Assembly (NCBI GenBank): GCA_003427395.1
Contig: BFEA01000686.1
Span: 605,243 to 633,420 of the forward strand
Source of the DNA: Chara braunii
Lineage: Eukaryota > Streptophyta > Charophyceae > Charales > Characeae
Length of the DNA stretch: 28,178 bases
Direction of reading: 5' to 3'
Shown: piece after piece, positions 1-8,605 of the stretch
How the letters are laid out: every line of letters starts with the position of its first letter
Position numbering within the stretch: position 1 is the stretch's first letter
Translations under genes and position numbers: made by a program
Notes under the pieces: model-generated
Database searches by the model: none
Seen by the model: only the letters and a program-made list of their open reading frames with translations
What the model was told of the DNA's origin: nothing

Positions 1-583
1 AAAAATGAACTAAACAAGATTTGCCTGAGCATTATATCCAAATTCCTTCCCAAATTTAAAATAAAAATAAAATACGAAAAACCAATATTAATAATAAAAT
101 AATTAAAAAAAATACAAGAATTAAATTTAGTGAGTTGGCGAGGACGTTTTCGACACCACTATCTTTGGCAATTTTTTTTTTTTGTTGAAATAGCTAAATG
201 CCCTGTAACAGTTGTGTACTTCACATAATGCAAAACACACTAAAAAAGTTTTAAGAAATAATAAAATTGTTCAGACCCCGAACTAAAGTGGAAGCAAAAA
301 GTAAAAAGTGAAAATAAACGTGGGCAAACACGTTTTGACACCGCCATCTTTGACGATTTTTAATTCTTATTTAACTGAGACAAATGACTTGAAAATTTAT
401 AGGTGTGTACTTCACGTCATAGTGACCTCTCAAAAGAACGTTCAAAAAAATATATTTATTTTTAGACCCCGAAATAATTTTTTGCGAGGGCCGAATACCG
501 TTAGGTTTGGACCCTCTACTGGACCCCGAACGCCCGTACGTACGGTTGTCTGCTTGGGGACCTCGTACAATTGGGCTGGTAAC
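1..583 (-). repeat. Foldback-family half-unit (diverged), reverse orientation
   Basis: Non-coding AT-rich sequence that aligns, as its reverse complement, with the arms of the complete foldback element at 8779-10218. Shared landmarks are the 'gacaccgccatctttg' block near 340-356, the 'accccgaaat' block near 465-475, and a GC-rich outer end rich in CGAACG and CGTACG (490-583). The outer end, read inward as 'gttaccagcc', abuts the (TA)n(GA)n tract at 584-620. The unit probably continues left of the window. The short ORFs here are not conserved coding sequence. Confidence 0.75.
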
Positions 584-589
584 TCTGTA

Positions 590-620
<31 letters not shown>
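584..620. repeat. (TA)n(GA)n microsatellite between two foldback outer ends
   Basis: A short TA tract passes into a GA tract. The outer ends of two oppositely oriented foldback half-units abut it on either side, the same outer-end-to-TA relation seen at 8779 and 10218. Confidence 0.9.
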
Positions 621-621
<1 letters not shown>

Positions 622-1204
622 TTGCCAGGCCGAACGTACGGAGGCCCCTAAGCTGACCCCCGAACGCTTGGGCGTTCGGGTCCCCGTACGGGGCCCGAAC
701 TCGAAGGGGTTTGGAGCCCGCAAAAAACTATTTTGGCACCTAAAAATTATTTTTTTTTTCTGATTTGTTTTTTGTGAATTCTTTGTTGTGTAATCTAGCT
801 GTCTCTCAATTTTGAAGTCATTCCGTGAAGCCAATCAAGAATGAAAAATCGGCAAAGATGGTGGTGTCAAAACATGCTTTCCCACTTACTAATTTGTTTT
901 TTTTCGCTTTTCACTTTTTGTTTTCCCTTTATTTCGGGGCCTGAAAAAAATTATTATTTTTTAAAACTTTATTTGTAGGTTTTCTATTATGTAAGATACA
1001 TATGTAGTAAATTTCATCGCATTTGACAAAGCAAAAAAAAAATTAAAAATCGCCAAAGATGGCCGTGTCAAAAACTTGCTCGCACACGCAATAATTTCAT
1101 TCTTGTTTTATTTTTTCTTATTTTCACTAATATTTTTTATTTTTCGTATTTGATTTTTATTTCAAATTTCGTAAGGAAGTTGGATGTACTGTTGAGGCAA
1201 ATGT
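621..1204 (+). repeat. Foldback-family half-unit, forward orientation
   Basis: Begins with the outer end 'gttgccaggccgaacgtacg' and continues nearly collinear with 8779-9350: 'gcccctaagctgacccccga', 'gaaaaatcggcaaagatggtgg', 'tttatttcggggcctgaaaa', 'gatggccgtgtcaaaaactt', 'ggatgtactgttgaggcaaa'. It stops abruptly after 'aaatgttg' at about 1204, where a different repeat starts, so the inner (palindrome-side) end is missing. It has no coding capacity. Confidence 0.85.
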
Positions 1205-1414
1205 TGGTCAAGTGCAGAAGCAGAGTGTAAAAACCACCATGATTCGTGCCATGCCAGGGATAAACCCCGTAGCTGACCGTGTAAAAAACAAGGAATATCA
1301 TCACTAGCGCACACACTTGGATCCGAGATACTCACGACCGAGTCATCAGCTCAAAGAGGAGCGACATAAGTATACCGCAGGGAAAAAAATAAATAGAGAG
1401 AGGAAGAGAGAGAG
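1205..1414. repeat. ~210-bp direct repeat, copy A
   Basis: Near-identical to 3047-3256 in the same orientation, from 'tggtcaagtgcagaagcaga' to the start of a GA tract. Only a handful of substitutions separate the copies. This copy ends exactly where adapter sequence begins (1415), so its position next to the gag-like ORF may be an assembly join and not genomic. Confidence 0.9.
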
Positions 1415-1452
1415 CTGTCTCTTATACACATCTAGATGTGTATAAGAGACAG
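1415..1452. other. Nextera/Tn5 mosaic-end junction (sequencing artefact)
   Basis: The 19-base Tn5 mosaic end CTGTCTCTTATACACATCT is followed immediately by its exact reverse complement, giving a 38-base perfect palindrome. This is the circularisation junction of Nextera mate-pair libraries and is not expected in natural DNA. Sequence on the two sides was probably joined in the library, so contiguity across this point should not be trusted. Confidence 0.97.
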
Positions 1453-1496
1453 ATTCATGCAGTAGTAAAGAGTTACTTGTGTGTACATCGAAAACT

Positions 1497-2876
1497 TCAA
1501 TGGCTCTCTTTTTTTTTTGGACAACTTAGAGTTATCATGTTTCCCTTGGGGGGAGGGGGAGGAGGGGGTGGTGGAGGGGGTGTGGGAGGAGACGGAGTGG
1601 TAGGTCGAGAGTGAGGTTGATGGACATCCCGTGGAAGAGGGTTGTCTGAACGAATCGGTGGAGGGCGATTAACGACACGCGGCGGTTGAAAACCAATCGG
1701 TGAGGAAGGCCCAGGGTCGAAAGGTGTGGGGGTGGGAGTGGGGGGATGAGGGTGAATCACTGTCGGAGCACTAGGCATATGCGGGACATGCTGATGCTTC
1801 CTAGCTGCAGCCTGACCAGGTGCTGCAGCAGCTTGTACTGTCGCCGCTTGAGCTCTCAGAAGATTCGAGCGGTGAGACGTGTCTAGACGCTCGATCAGGC
1901 CCAACATTCGTTCAAGCAACAGATCCTGCCTCTCATGTGCTCTTTCGAACTTCTTGCTTTGCTCCTGTTGAAAACATTGCACGTTGTCCAGATTCATCAT
2001 GAGCAGCCCGGCATCCAAAGCGCCGACTTCATTCACGCGTTGCCTCAGGGTAGTTGCCTGTCCAGCAGTTACTCCCGCCATTTCTTCTTGACCTTTTTTC
2101 TTGTTCTCGTCGTTCACTGCTGCTTTCTCTCCTTCCACAATCTCCCCTTCTTTGTTCTTTCCTAGCCAATCCCACAATTTCTTGTTGTCTTCCTCCCTTT
2201 TTTCATCCATTTCCTTCATTCTCTCATCAATCATTTTCGCCAGTCTTGCCTCCTTCTCGGCTTCCTTCTTTGCCTCTGCTTCGGCTCTCTTCTCTTCAGC
2301 TTGCTTTGCCGCCCTTTCTTGCTCTTCACGCAAACGCCTATCGTTTTCCAATCTACGAATCTCACGCATCTCTCTGTTGTCAAACGCGATCTCACGTAAT
2401 AGCACCATCATTTCACCATCAGCCCATCTCGGCCTTGAATTCCACGAGTTCCATGTACTCGTTACTTGCTGCTGCCCCGTGTTCCTGGGCTGATAAGGAA
2501 CTAGCGCATTAGATACGGACGCAGCAGATGCGGTGGCGGGGGGTATCTGGGAGTCTAAACCAGGTAGGCTGGGGAGAGGCGGAGGGTAGGAGGAGGTCGA
2601 GGAGGAAGGGACAGAGTTCGAGGGGTTGATAGCGGGGGAAGAAGAAGAAAGTGGTAAGGGTGGGGCTGACGGAGCATACGGGGATGGTTGGGTGAAAGAT
2701 GGTGGGGGTGCAAGGATCGGCTGCCCTCGGTTAAACTATGCCCCGTACGTTGGTCCAGTGACCAGTCTTCCGTTAACAACATTGTTATCTCTTTGCGAAA
2801 AAGGCCAGTTCCTAGCCCAATGGCCGTGTTGGCCGCAATTGAAACAAGCACCGTACGGGACAAAGTTGTCCGCCAT
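1497..2876 (-). pseudogene. Gag-like ORF1: zinc knuckle, coiled coil, Pro-rich tail; one stop
   Basis: One reading frame runs from an ATG at 2876 to a stop at 1497, interrupted by a single TAG at 2736-2738 (codon 47). Residues 11-24 form a retroviral-type zinc knuckle, CFNCGQHGHWARNW, in which the fourth ligand is Trp instead of Cys. After the TAG comes a Pro/Ser-rich stretch. A strongly charged Glu/Arg/Lys segment predicted to be coiled coil begins just before the ATG-ATG at 2411, and the ORF ends in a Pro-rich, then poly-Pro tail. This layout is typical of retroelement gag/ORF1 nucleic-acid-binding proteins. The C-terminus looks truncated at the poly-Pro tract, close to the adapter at 1452. 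No protease, RT or integrase is attached. The family assignment is inferred. Confidence 0.6.
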
Positions 2877-3046
2877 CTTGCAGATCGCAGACAAATCGGG
2901 CTTGTTGTAGACTGTTGGCCGTCCTGTAGAGCGAGCAGGTCTTCAATACTGCAGATTCGTCGTCGTGCGGATCAGTCTCGGTAAGATACTTCGCAGAAGG
3001 CGCATCCACCAGTCCGTGAACTTCACAGTGGTTAACCCGCTAAGGA

Positions 3047-3243
3047 TGGTCAAGTGCAGAAGCAGAGTGTAAAAAACACCATGATTCGTGCCATGCCAGG
3101 GATAAACCCCGCAGCTGACCGTGTAAAAAACAAGGAATATCATCACCAGCGCACACACTTGGATCCGAGATACTCACGACTGAGTCATCAGCTCAAAGAG
3201 GAGCGACACAAGTATACCGCAGGGAGAAAAATAAATAGAGAGA

Positions 3244-3256
<13 letters not shown>
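3047..3256. repeat. ~210-bp direct repeat, copy B
   Basis: Partner of 1205-1414, running into a long (GA)n tract. On the minus strand this copy lies just upstream of the gag-like ATG (2876) and copy A just downstream of its end, an LTR-like arrangement. The adapter next to copy A makes that arrangement uncertain. Confidence 0.88.

Positions 3257-3300
<44 letters not shown>
3237..3300. repeat. (GA)n microsatellite
   Basis: Long, almost pure GA dinucleotide tract. The RERERE/LSLSLS peptides it encodes are artefacts. Confidence 0.95.
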
Positions 3301-3303
<3 letters not shown>

Positions 3304-3392
3304 AAGCAGATATGTCGTAAAAGGAAGAAGAAGAAGAAAGCTTCACACGAGAAAGAGCGCAAAGAGACCTTTCCTTAAAAAATATCGTAACA

Positions 3393-3460
3393 AAGGACTC
3401 ATGGCGTTTGTCCCGACCGGTTTCGGCCTCACCTCCAGAGAGAGGCCATCATCAGGGGAC
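3393..3460. repeat. 68-bp direct repeat containing hammerhead, copy 1
   Basis: Begins 'aaggactcatggcgtttgtc' and ends 'catcaggggac'. It is identical to 3571-3638 and separated from it by 110 bp that resemble a foldback-family inner fragment. On the minus strand each repeat starts exactly at the 5' strand of hammerhead stem I. Confidence 0.95.
3410..3460 (-). ncRNA. Hammerhead ribozyme-like motif, copy 1
   Basis: Read 5' to 3' on the minus strand. Stem I 5' strand GUCCC (3460-3456), core CUGAUGA (3455-3449), one extra U (3448), stem II GGCCUC/GAGGCC (3447-3442 with 3430-3425) around an 11-nt loop, core GAA (3424-3422), stem III ACCGGU (3421-3416), cleavage-site C of GUC (3415), stem I 3' strand GGGAC (3414-3410). 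Stem I is a perfect 5-bp match. ACCGGU is self-complementary, so stem III would form between two molecules or copies, as in dimeric minimal hammerheads. Hammerheads are known from Penelope-like elements, and one lies just upstream on this strand. The extra U between A9 and stem II departs from the strict consensus. Confidence 0.65.
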
Positions 3461-3520
3461 GAAATGTTGTTTAGTTTATTCTTCCACATGACATATTTTT
3501 GTTTCAGAATTTTTGGAAAC

Positions 3521-3555
<35 letters not shown>

Positions 3556-3570
3556 CGGTTCTAGATGTGT
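3461..3570. repeat. Foldback-family inner fragment with poly(T)
   Basis: 'aaatgttgtttagtttattc', '...catgacatat', 'agaatttttggaaac', a long T run and 'ggttct' match the inner part of the foldback arm at 9346-9428. It lies exactly between the two 68-bp hammerhead repeats. Confidence 0.75.
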
Positions 3571-3587
3571 AAGGACTCATGGCGTTT

Positions 3588-3638
3588 GTCCCGACCGGTT
3601 TCGGCCTCACCTCCAGAGAGAGGCCATCATCAGGGGAC
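3588..3638 (-). ncRNA. Hammerhead ribozyme-like motif, copy 2
   Basis: Same 51 nt as copy 1, lying inside the 68-bp repeat at 3571-3638: stem I 3638-3634 with 3592-3588, core CUGAUGA just inside stem I, GAA at 3602-3600, self-complementary ACCGGU at 3599-3594. It is the copy nearer the Penelope-like ORF, whose apparent end is about 630 bp upstream on the same strand. That fits the terminal-repeat position in which hammerheads occur in these elements. Confidence 0.65.
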
Positions 3639-3820
3639 TACTTGCGCTTGCTCGTGTGATCCTGTGAGCGGCAATAAATAGTGTTCGGAGAGTATTCGAG
3701 ATCTCATCAATACTTATCAGCGCACCTGTGTTCCTACGAGAAAATGGCTTACCGTAAAAACGAAATGCTACGTGAGGCAGGAAACTTAGCCAGATGGCGG
3801 GAAAGTAGCCAATAAGGAAA

Positions 3821-3860
3821 AAAAACAAAAACAAAAACAAAAACAAAAACAAAAAGAAAA
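3821..3860. repeat. (AAAAAC)n simple repeat
   Basis: Six-base tandem units of AAAAAC followed by AG-rich sequence. The region 3640-4260 otherwise shows no recognisable gene. It would be the 3' untranslated part of the Penelope-like element on the minus strand. Confidence 0.8.
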
Positions 3861-4266
3861 GGAGAAGAAGGAAAAGAAAAGAAGGAGAAGAAAAAGAAGG
3901 AAGCAAGTCCGAAAAAAATGGAAAAAACCTCCGGTTATCGCGCCGACGTGTCGTCACTTGTAATCTCTGCATCCGCCAGCCACAACGTTTTTTCATCAGT
4001 CTTGTATCACGAGCGCCAGCTAACTATATAGGAAAAGTCACCTTATACGGGAGATATAATCAGGGGAAAGAATCAAACGAAACGACAGGATTCTGGTACA
4101 TGCTATCTTACCTTAGACAAAGTCTGAAAAAAAGATGATCCAGAAGCGGACAAAGATATCCACGCTACGTCAGCAGGAAGCACACACGGAAGGTCCGAGA
4201 GAAACGGATTATTTTGGAGGAACAGTACGGTACTACTGTCGATCTTCAGAAAAGTTCTTTTGTGTG

Positions 4267-7177
4267 CTATGGTCCAGCGCGGCTGAAAAAATGCTCCCTC
4301 TTTCCGACATCCAGACCCAGTTCTAAAATATCTACCCACTCGTCCAGAACCCCTTTGTGCAGATCTGATACTTCGCGTATATTCTTAAAAAACATGAAGC
4401 CCGGAAAAGACGCATTTCCCTCCTCATAGAAACTAGCGTCCCACCCACCCTTCCATAATCTGAAGAGTGGGTGATCAACCTATGAATCTGACTCTTCATG
4501 GCAGCCTTCTTGAATTGGGCCGGTCCAAATGACCAATAATCCTTCGTAGAAAGTATCTTGATAGGCTTCTCGTCCCACATTGCCGCATGGTTCTTTGTGT
4601 GGGCAGAACATTCAACAGCCGGAGGTTTAACAGAGCAGGTGATGGTGCAGCCTAGGAAATCCCACCTTCCGTTCTTGTCATGAGTTCGAACCAGAGTCAA
4701 ATTCGTGTCATATGCCTTTGGAAGTTTTCAAACAGAGAAAACGCCTTCTCCACCAGTATTGGGTCTTCACTTGGGATTAACACAAAAATGCTAACATCAT
4801 CTAATATCCTTAGCCCAGTTAGGTATCTGGCGTCCGTACCGATAGATTCTAGGAAAATGAACTCGTTGTAAGAGCACAACAGACATGCAAGAGCTGGACT
4901 AGAGCTTTTACCCATAGGGATACCTACAGTTTGCTTGATAATTTTTCCAGCAATGCATGCATAACTATTTCTCAGATCGTATTCTATAAAATCAGTGATC
5001 ATGCCAAATTTCACAGTTACCCATCCTTTCTCCCCAAAACTTTTAGAGAAACTAGCTTCTTTTCTGAACCAGCTAACCCTCACTTGGTTATGCCCTTCAC
5101 CAACGAACACGTCACACACCCAGTTAACTGCTCTAATGATGGATTCATGCAGTAGTCTCGTAAACATCTCTTCAATATCGAAGCTCCCTAAAATCAAACG
5201 CCCCTCTTTCCACTTCGATGCTTGCTTGTTAATGAGTTCGATCCTGGGTTTGAGCAAAGCAGTGAATTTTAGGTTGAAGTGGGATCTTCTAGGTAGGTTC
5301 CAGAGGAGGAAATTGACTGCTCTGGCTATGATCCTACAGGCTTTCGCACACGGTTCAGAAAAAGACGGAGAGATGGGTCGCCACCTAGACGTGTCCTTGT
5401 GTTTCGGGATACCATAACAATTGAATGAAGTCCCTCTTTCATCCCATGGCGCTATGTTCTCAGCTTTGATGGCGAAGTAATCCCTCCTACAAATCTCTAA
5501 TACCTCTTTCATATCCATATCAACGACATGGAATCCTGGGTTATCCCAGAATAAGCCCGCCAGAGCCTGAAAATAAGAGTGGTCACAGCATACTAGTGAG
5601 TCACCAATATTGTGATCAATCGGGCAAACCACGAAATTCTTCAATTTTTTTTTCCAATCAAGTAGACTATTCGTCCTCTCATATCCCGAAGAAGCATCCT
5701 TCTTCAGGCATTTCCACATATCTCTGTGTGAAGCCACCAATACCCCTAGGCAGTTGTTCAGGCTGCATTCCAAGATACCCCTAGTGTACTTAATAGCGAT
5801 AATTTTCGCAGGGGGAAGATAATTTCTAGAGTTTCGAAGGAAATCAGGGAGACCAGAAAAACCAGAAAAATGAAAAAACACATGGCCATCATCATTCCTA
5901 GGCAGCTCGTGTTCAGAAACGTCACAGCTACAGTTGTCTTTGACCGTTCTGGACTTCAATCTGTGGTTGTGCAGATGTTGGCCAATAGTCTTGGTGCCTG
6001 TCCAGACGAATCTCATTCTGGAAACCATGAAGTCAGCGACATATTGAGGCTCGCACCGCCTCCTAATCTCTCTTTTTGCCAACTTGACAACTTCCAGTTT
6101 ATCTATACTTTCCGAAAGCCCACATTTGAAGACAATGACAGCCAGGCACTTAAAGGAACATTTTTTTCCAAGCACCCTGCCCACTACACCTTTCAATATA
6201 GCCCGAGTCCTTCCGTTACTAAATGATTCGATGCAGTTATAAAGCTTAATTAGTGCATTGATCTCGAATGAATATATTAATCTTCTAGATTGTGGCAACT
6301 GCAATAGTGATAACAACACGAATTTTCTTTGCTGCGTCAAGTTAGTCTGGGCCCTGATATGAATGAACGTTAAAATCCCCCTTGTCATAAACAAAAACTT
6401 AGCATCTTTAAAAGACATCTTAGAGCCATTACTGTCGATGATCGTCCAGCCAAACAGCTTTCTCAGACGTCCCCAACCATCGAAAAAATGGCCACTGCCT
6501 CTTGTCCTAACCGTAGCAGAGAAACGTTTGGAAGAAACCACAGAGTACAACTCATCCTTCAGAGAGAAAACGCGGGTAGGATTGTTGTTTAGGAGTACAC
6601 TCCCGACAGATATGTCCGAGCTAATAAGGGATGCGGCTGTTTTTTGAAAGACAGCATCATGATAGTTCCTTTTTTCAAAGGCCCTGTGCTCCCTCTTACC
6701 TTTCTTCTTATTGATCATGCTTCGTCGTCTCCTCTGTGTATTCAAAACCGGCGCCCACCTGGCGATGCATGACTGCTCAACGTCTCTAAGCTCATTGACG
6801 CTAGCTGATAGTAGTGGAATGACAACATAATTCTCCCATCCTTTCACCACTAACCATCTCCGTAACTTATGATTCCGTCTCTTCCCTTTCCACCCCCCAT
6901 AAACAGCGTGCTCATCCCATCTTTCCGCAACTCCTCTGCAAGTTGACCCACTATATAATGCCTTGTACCAAGGTGATAACAAGACATAAATGCAACAACC
7001 CTTTCCTTCAAAAAAATCTTCCCCCCCATTTACTGAATTAATCCATTGATCTATAAATTTTTCACCCCACCTGATCTGACCAGCCAAAATCAGGAGAAGA
7101 ACAAAAAATCTCAATTTTTCTTCATTCCATCTTTTCTCCTCCCCTCTCAAACTCCTTCTCTTCCTCACAACACACAA
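4267..7177 (-). pseudogene. Penelope-like element: GIY-YIG endonuclease + reverse transcriptase, permuted order
   Basis: An 826-residue frame (7177-4697) has a GIY-YIG nuclease at about residues 60-147: CIY (62-64), YSGST (75-79), Arg86, His90, Glu134 and Asn146 as catalytic or structural positions. A Penelope-type reverse transcriptase follows at about 510-826: PKHK (591-594) and RPI (600-602), FDIEEMF with the first catalytic Asp at 667, GIPMGKSSSPALA (752-764), and LDD (792-794) with the Asp pair at 793-794. The thumb region continues in two other frames after shifts near 4700 (motif WDFLGC follows) and near 4440, ending at a TAG at 4267-4269. Endonuclease before RT is the reverse of classical Penelope order and matches the permuted clade described from green algae and protists. 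There is no ATG before the nuclease domain; the frame opens at a TTG, so the true start may lie upstream, perhaps through splicing. The catalytic residues are intact but the frame is broken, so this copy is probably inactive. Confidence 0.85.
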
Positions 7178-7220
7178 ATTCCTAACCTGTTGCCATAGCC
7201 AACAGGGTTCACGGTAAGAC

Positions 7221-7826
7221 TCAAGAAGGATTCTCTTCTTGAGTTGCCTCCTCAGTTACATCAACATTTTCTTCCTCTTCCTCCTCGTCACCGTATGCAG
7301 TTCGAACATGGATCTCAGCGAGATCGGTGACGGCCTGTTTTTTGTTGTGGTACTTGATTTTGTCCATGTTGCACAAGTCTACTAACTCTTGCTTGTACTT
7401 GGACATGAGCTCTTTCTCCATGTCCAATCGGTACTATGTTCTTCCACCAGGTCTAGGGTTCGCGATTACCGCCTTTCTGCCTTCTCTAACTCGGTCAAAC
7501 CTGAGACCTGCCGGAGTGCCAATCTGTACAGTTGACAATGATCCAGTCNCCCTCCTTGCGGTACCTGCCACAGATGCGAAGACATCGGCTAATCTGCCAG
7601 TTGACCGCCCAGAGGCTGGTGTAGCAGCATTAGGAGTCGATGCAGGTCCTGGTCCGTTGTGCCTTGGCTCCCTTGCTGTTGGCGCCATGCATCTGGTTAC
7701 AGGCCTGTTCTCTACTGTCGGAACAGGTTCACGGATCGAGATGCCAGCTGATCTTCGAACAGGAGGTGGAGGGGGATCCGAAGGAGGAGGCGCAGGTGGG
7801 CTGGGAGGTGGAGGAGGGGGAGGGGG
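7221..7826 (-). pseudogene. C-terminal half of a gag-like ORF1
   Basis: One frame from a poly-Pro stretch at about 7826 to a TGA at 7221-7223, broken by one TAG at 7434-7436. It encodes Pro-rich, then Arg/Ala/Thr-rich sequence, then the segment MEKELMSKYKQELVDLCNMD and an acidic tail (EEEEEENVDVTEE). It ends 43 bp before the Penelope-like frame on the same strand, in a different frame, as expected for ORF1 followed by ORF2. Its 5' half is cut off at a poly-Pro tract (single N at 7827) where a foldback fragment begins. It may be the missing C-terminal half of the type seen at 1497-2876, but I cannot show homology because the two pieces do not overlap. Confidence 0.45.
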
Positions 7827-7827
7827 N

Positions 7828-7919
7828 TTTTTTTGGGTTTGCGTTCGGCCCGAACGGTCGAACGCATCCCCAAGGGGTCCCATACGTTCGGGCGTTCGGC
7901 CCGTCCCGAACGCCGGTTA
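7828..7919. repeat. Short foldback-family derivative
   Basis: A T run, then GC-rich palindromic sequence (gcgttcggcccgaacg, acgttcgggcgttcgg) matching the centre of the foldback element at 9420-9490, ending in 'ccggttacc' like its outer end. It sits directly against a (TA)n tract (7922-7944). Confidence 0.7.
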
Positions 7920-8282
7920 CCCTATATATATATATATATATATTGTGGGCAGGGGCAGTGCTTGCATGTGGGACTTGTCATCCGGGATCTGTTTTGTAAC
8001 TTTTGTTGTCCCCTGTTCTCTATTATTTGGTTGTTCCCTTCCTCTTTTCTTTGCATCTTTACCTTTTGGCTGTGTGCAAGTGGGTCGATATGACACGAGG
8101 GGGTGGGGGCAGCCGCCGCTCAACCTGCATCCACGTGGGTGGCCTTGTACGCAAGAGTTTCTGAACACGGGGAATTATAAGGACGAAGATAAAAATCTGA
8201 ATTCATTTTTTTTCCTGTTTTTCTTTCTTTTCTTTTTGTTTTCGTATTTGTGCTTTGATATTTTTGTGATAATATATATATA
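7920..8282. other. (TA)n tract and unassigned sequence
   Basis: A TA microsatellite (7922-7944), then about 310 bp where I see no gene or known repeat, ending in a short TA run directly at the proposed Helitron 3' end. Confidence 0.6.
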
Positions 8283-8307
8283 CTAGCTAAGCGCCCGCGG
8301 TGCGGGC
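8283..8307 (-). other. Helitron 3' terminus: hairpin + CTAG
   Basis: On the minus strand GCCCGC-ACC-GCGGGC (8307-8293), a perfect 6-bp stem with a 3-nt loop, is followed by GCTTAG and then CTAG (8286-8283), with T as the next base outside. A GC-rich hairpin shortly before a terminal CTRR and insertion before a T are the standard Helitron 3' signature. The hairpin-to-end spacing is slightly short (6 nt between stem and CTAG). Confidence 0.7.
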
Positions 8308-8464
8308 TATGCCCCCAAAAATAAGAAATGTTGTAGCGAACCTAACACAGATCACTCGCATAAACTCAAACAGTCTTTAAAAAAGAAAATTGAATCACAG
8401 GGTAATAAAGAATAACCCCAAATTGCCTACGAAGTCTGAGTTTTACGTACGATTAAATTTTTTA

Positions 8465-8568
8465 ATTTTTTTTTTTAATTCTAATTTGATGAAGGATTTG
8501 GATGTTACCCTGAGGCAAAAGTTGTTCAGTTGATTTTTCTGCATAACATAGTTTGTTTTGGAGTTTTT

Positions 8569-8603
<35 letters not shown>

Positions 8604-8605
8604 GG
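8465..8605 (+). repeat. Diverged foldback arm fragment with poly(T)
   Basis: 'gaaggatttggatgttaccc', 'gaggcaaaagttgttcagtt' and 'tgcataacatagtttgtttt', followed by a T run, are a diverged copy of the inner arm at 9318-9420. Confidence 0.7.

Noticed and set aside
1343-1349. Other TCATCAG sites as hammerhead cores (also 3185-3191, 11684-11690, 23200-23206)
   Set aside because: The complementary strand has CUGAUGA but no stem II followed by GAA, nor matching stem I.
1453-1466. 14-nt match between the right flank of the adapter and the RT ORF near 5143
   Set aside because: A match of this length is expected by chance in a window this size.
2054-2512. Plus-strand frames over the gag-like region
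   Set aside because: Antisense to a coiled-coil/Pro-rich frame; composition is Ser/Leu/Phe-rich as expected of a shadow.
3174-3362. Open frames encoding SLSLSL/RERERE near the GA tract
   Set aside because: Pure microsatellite translation.
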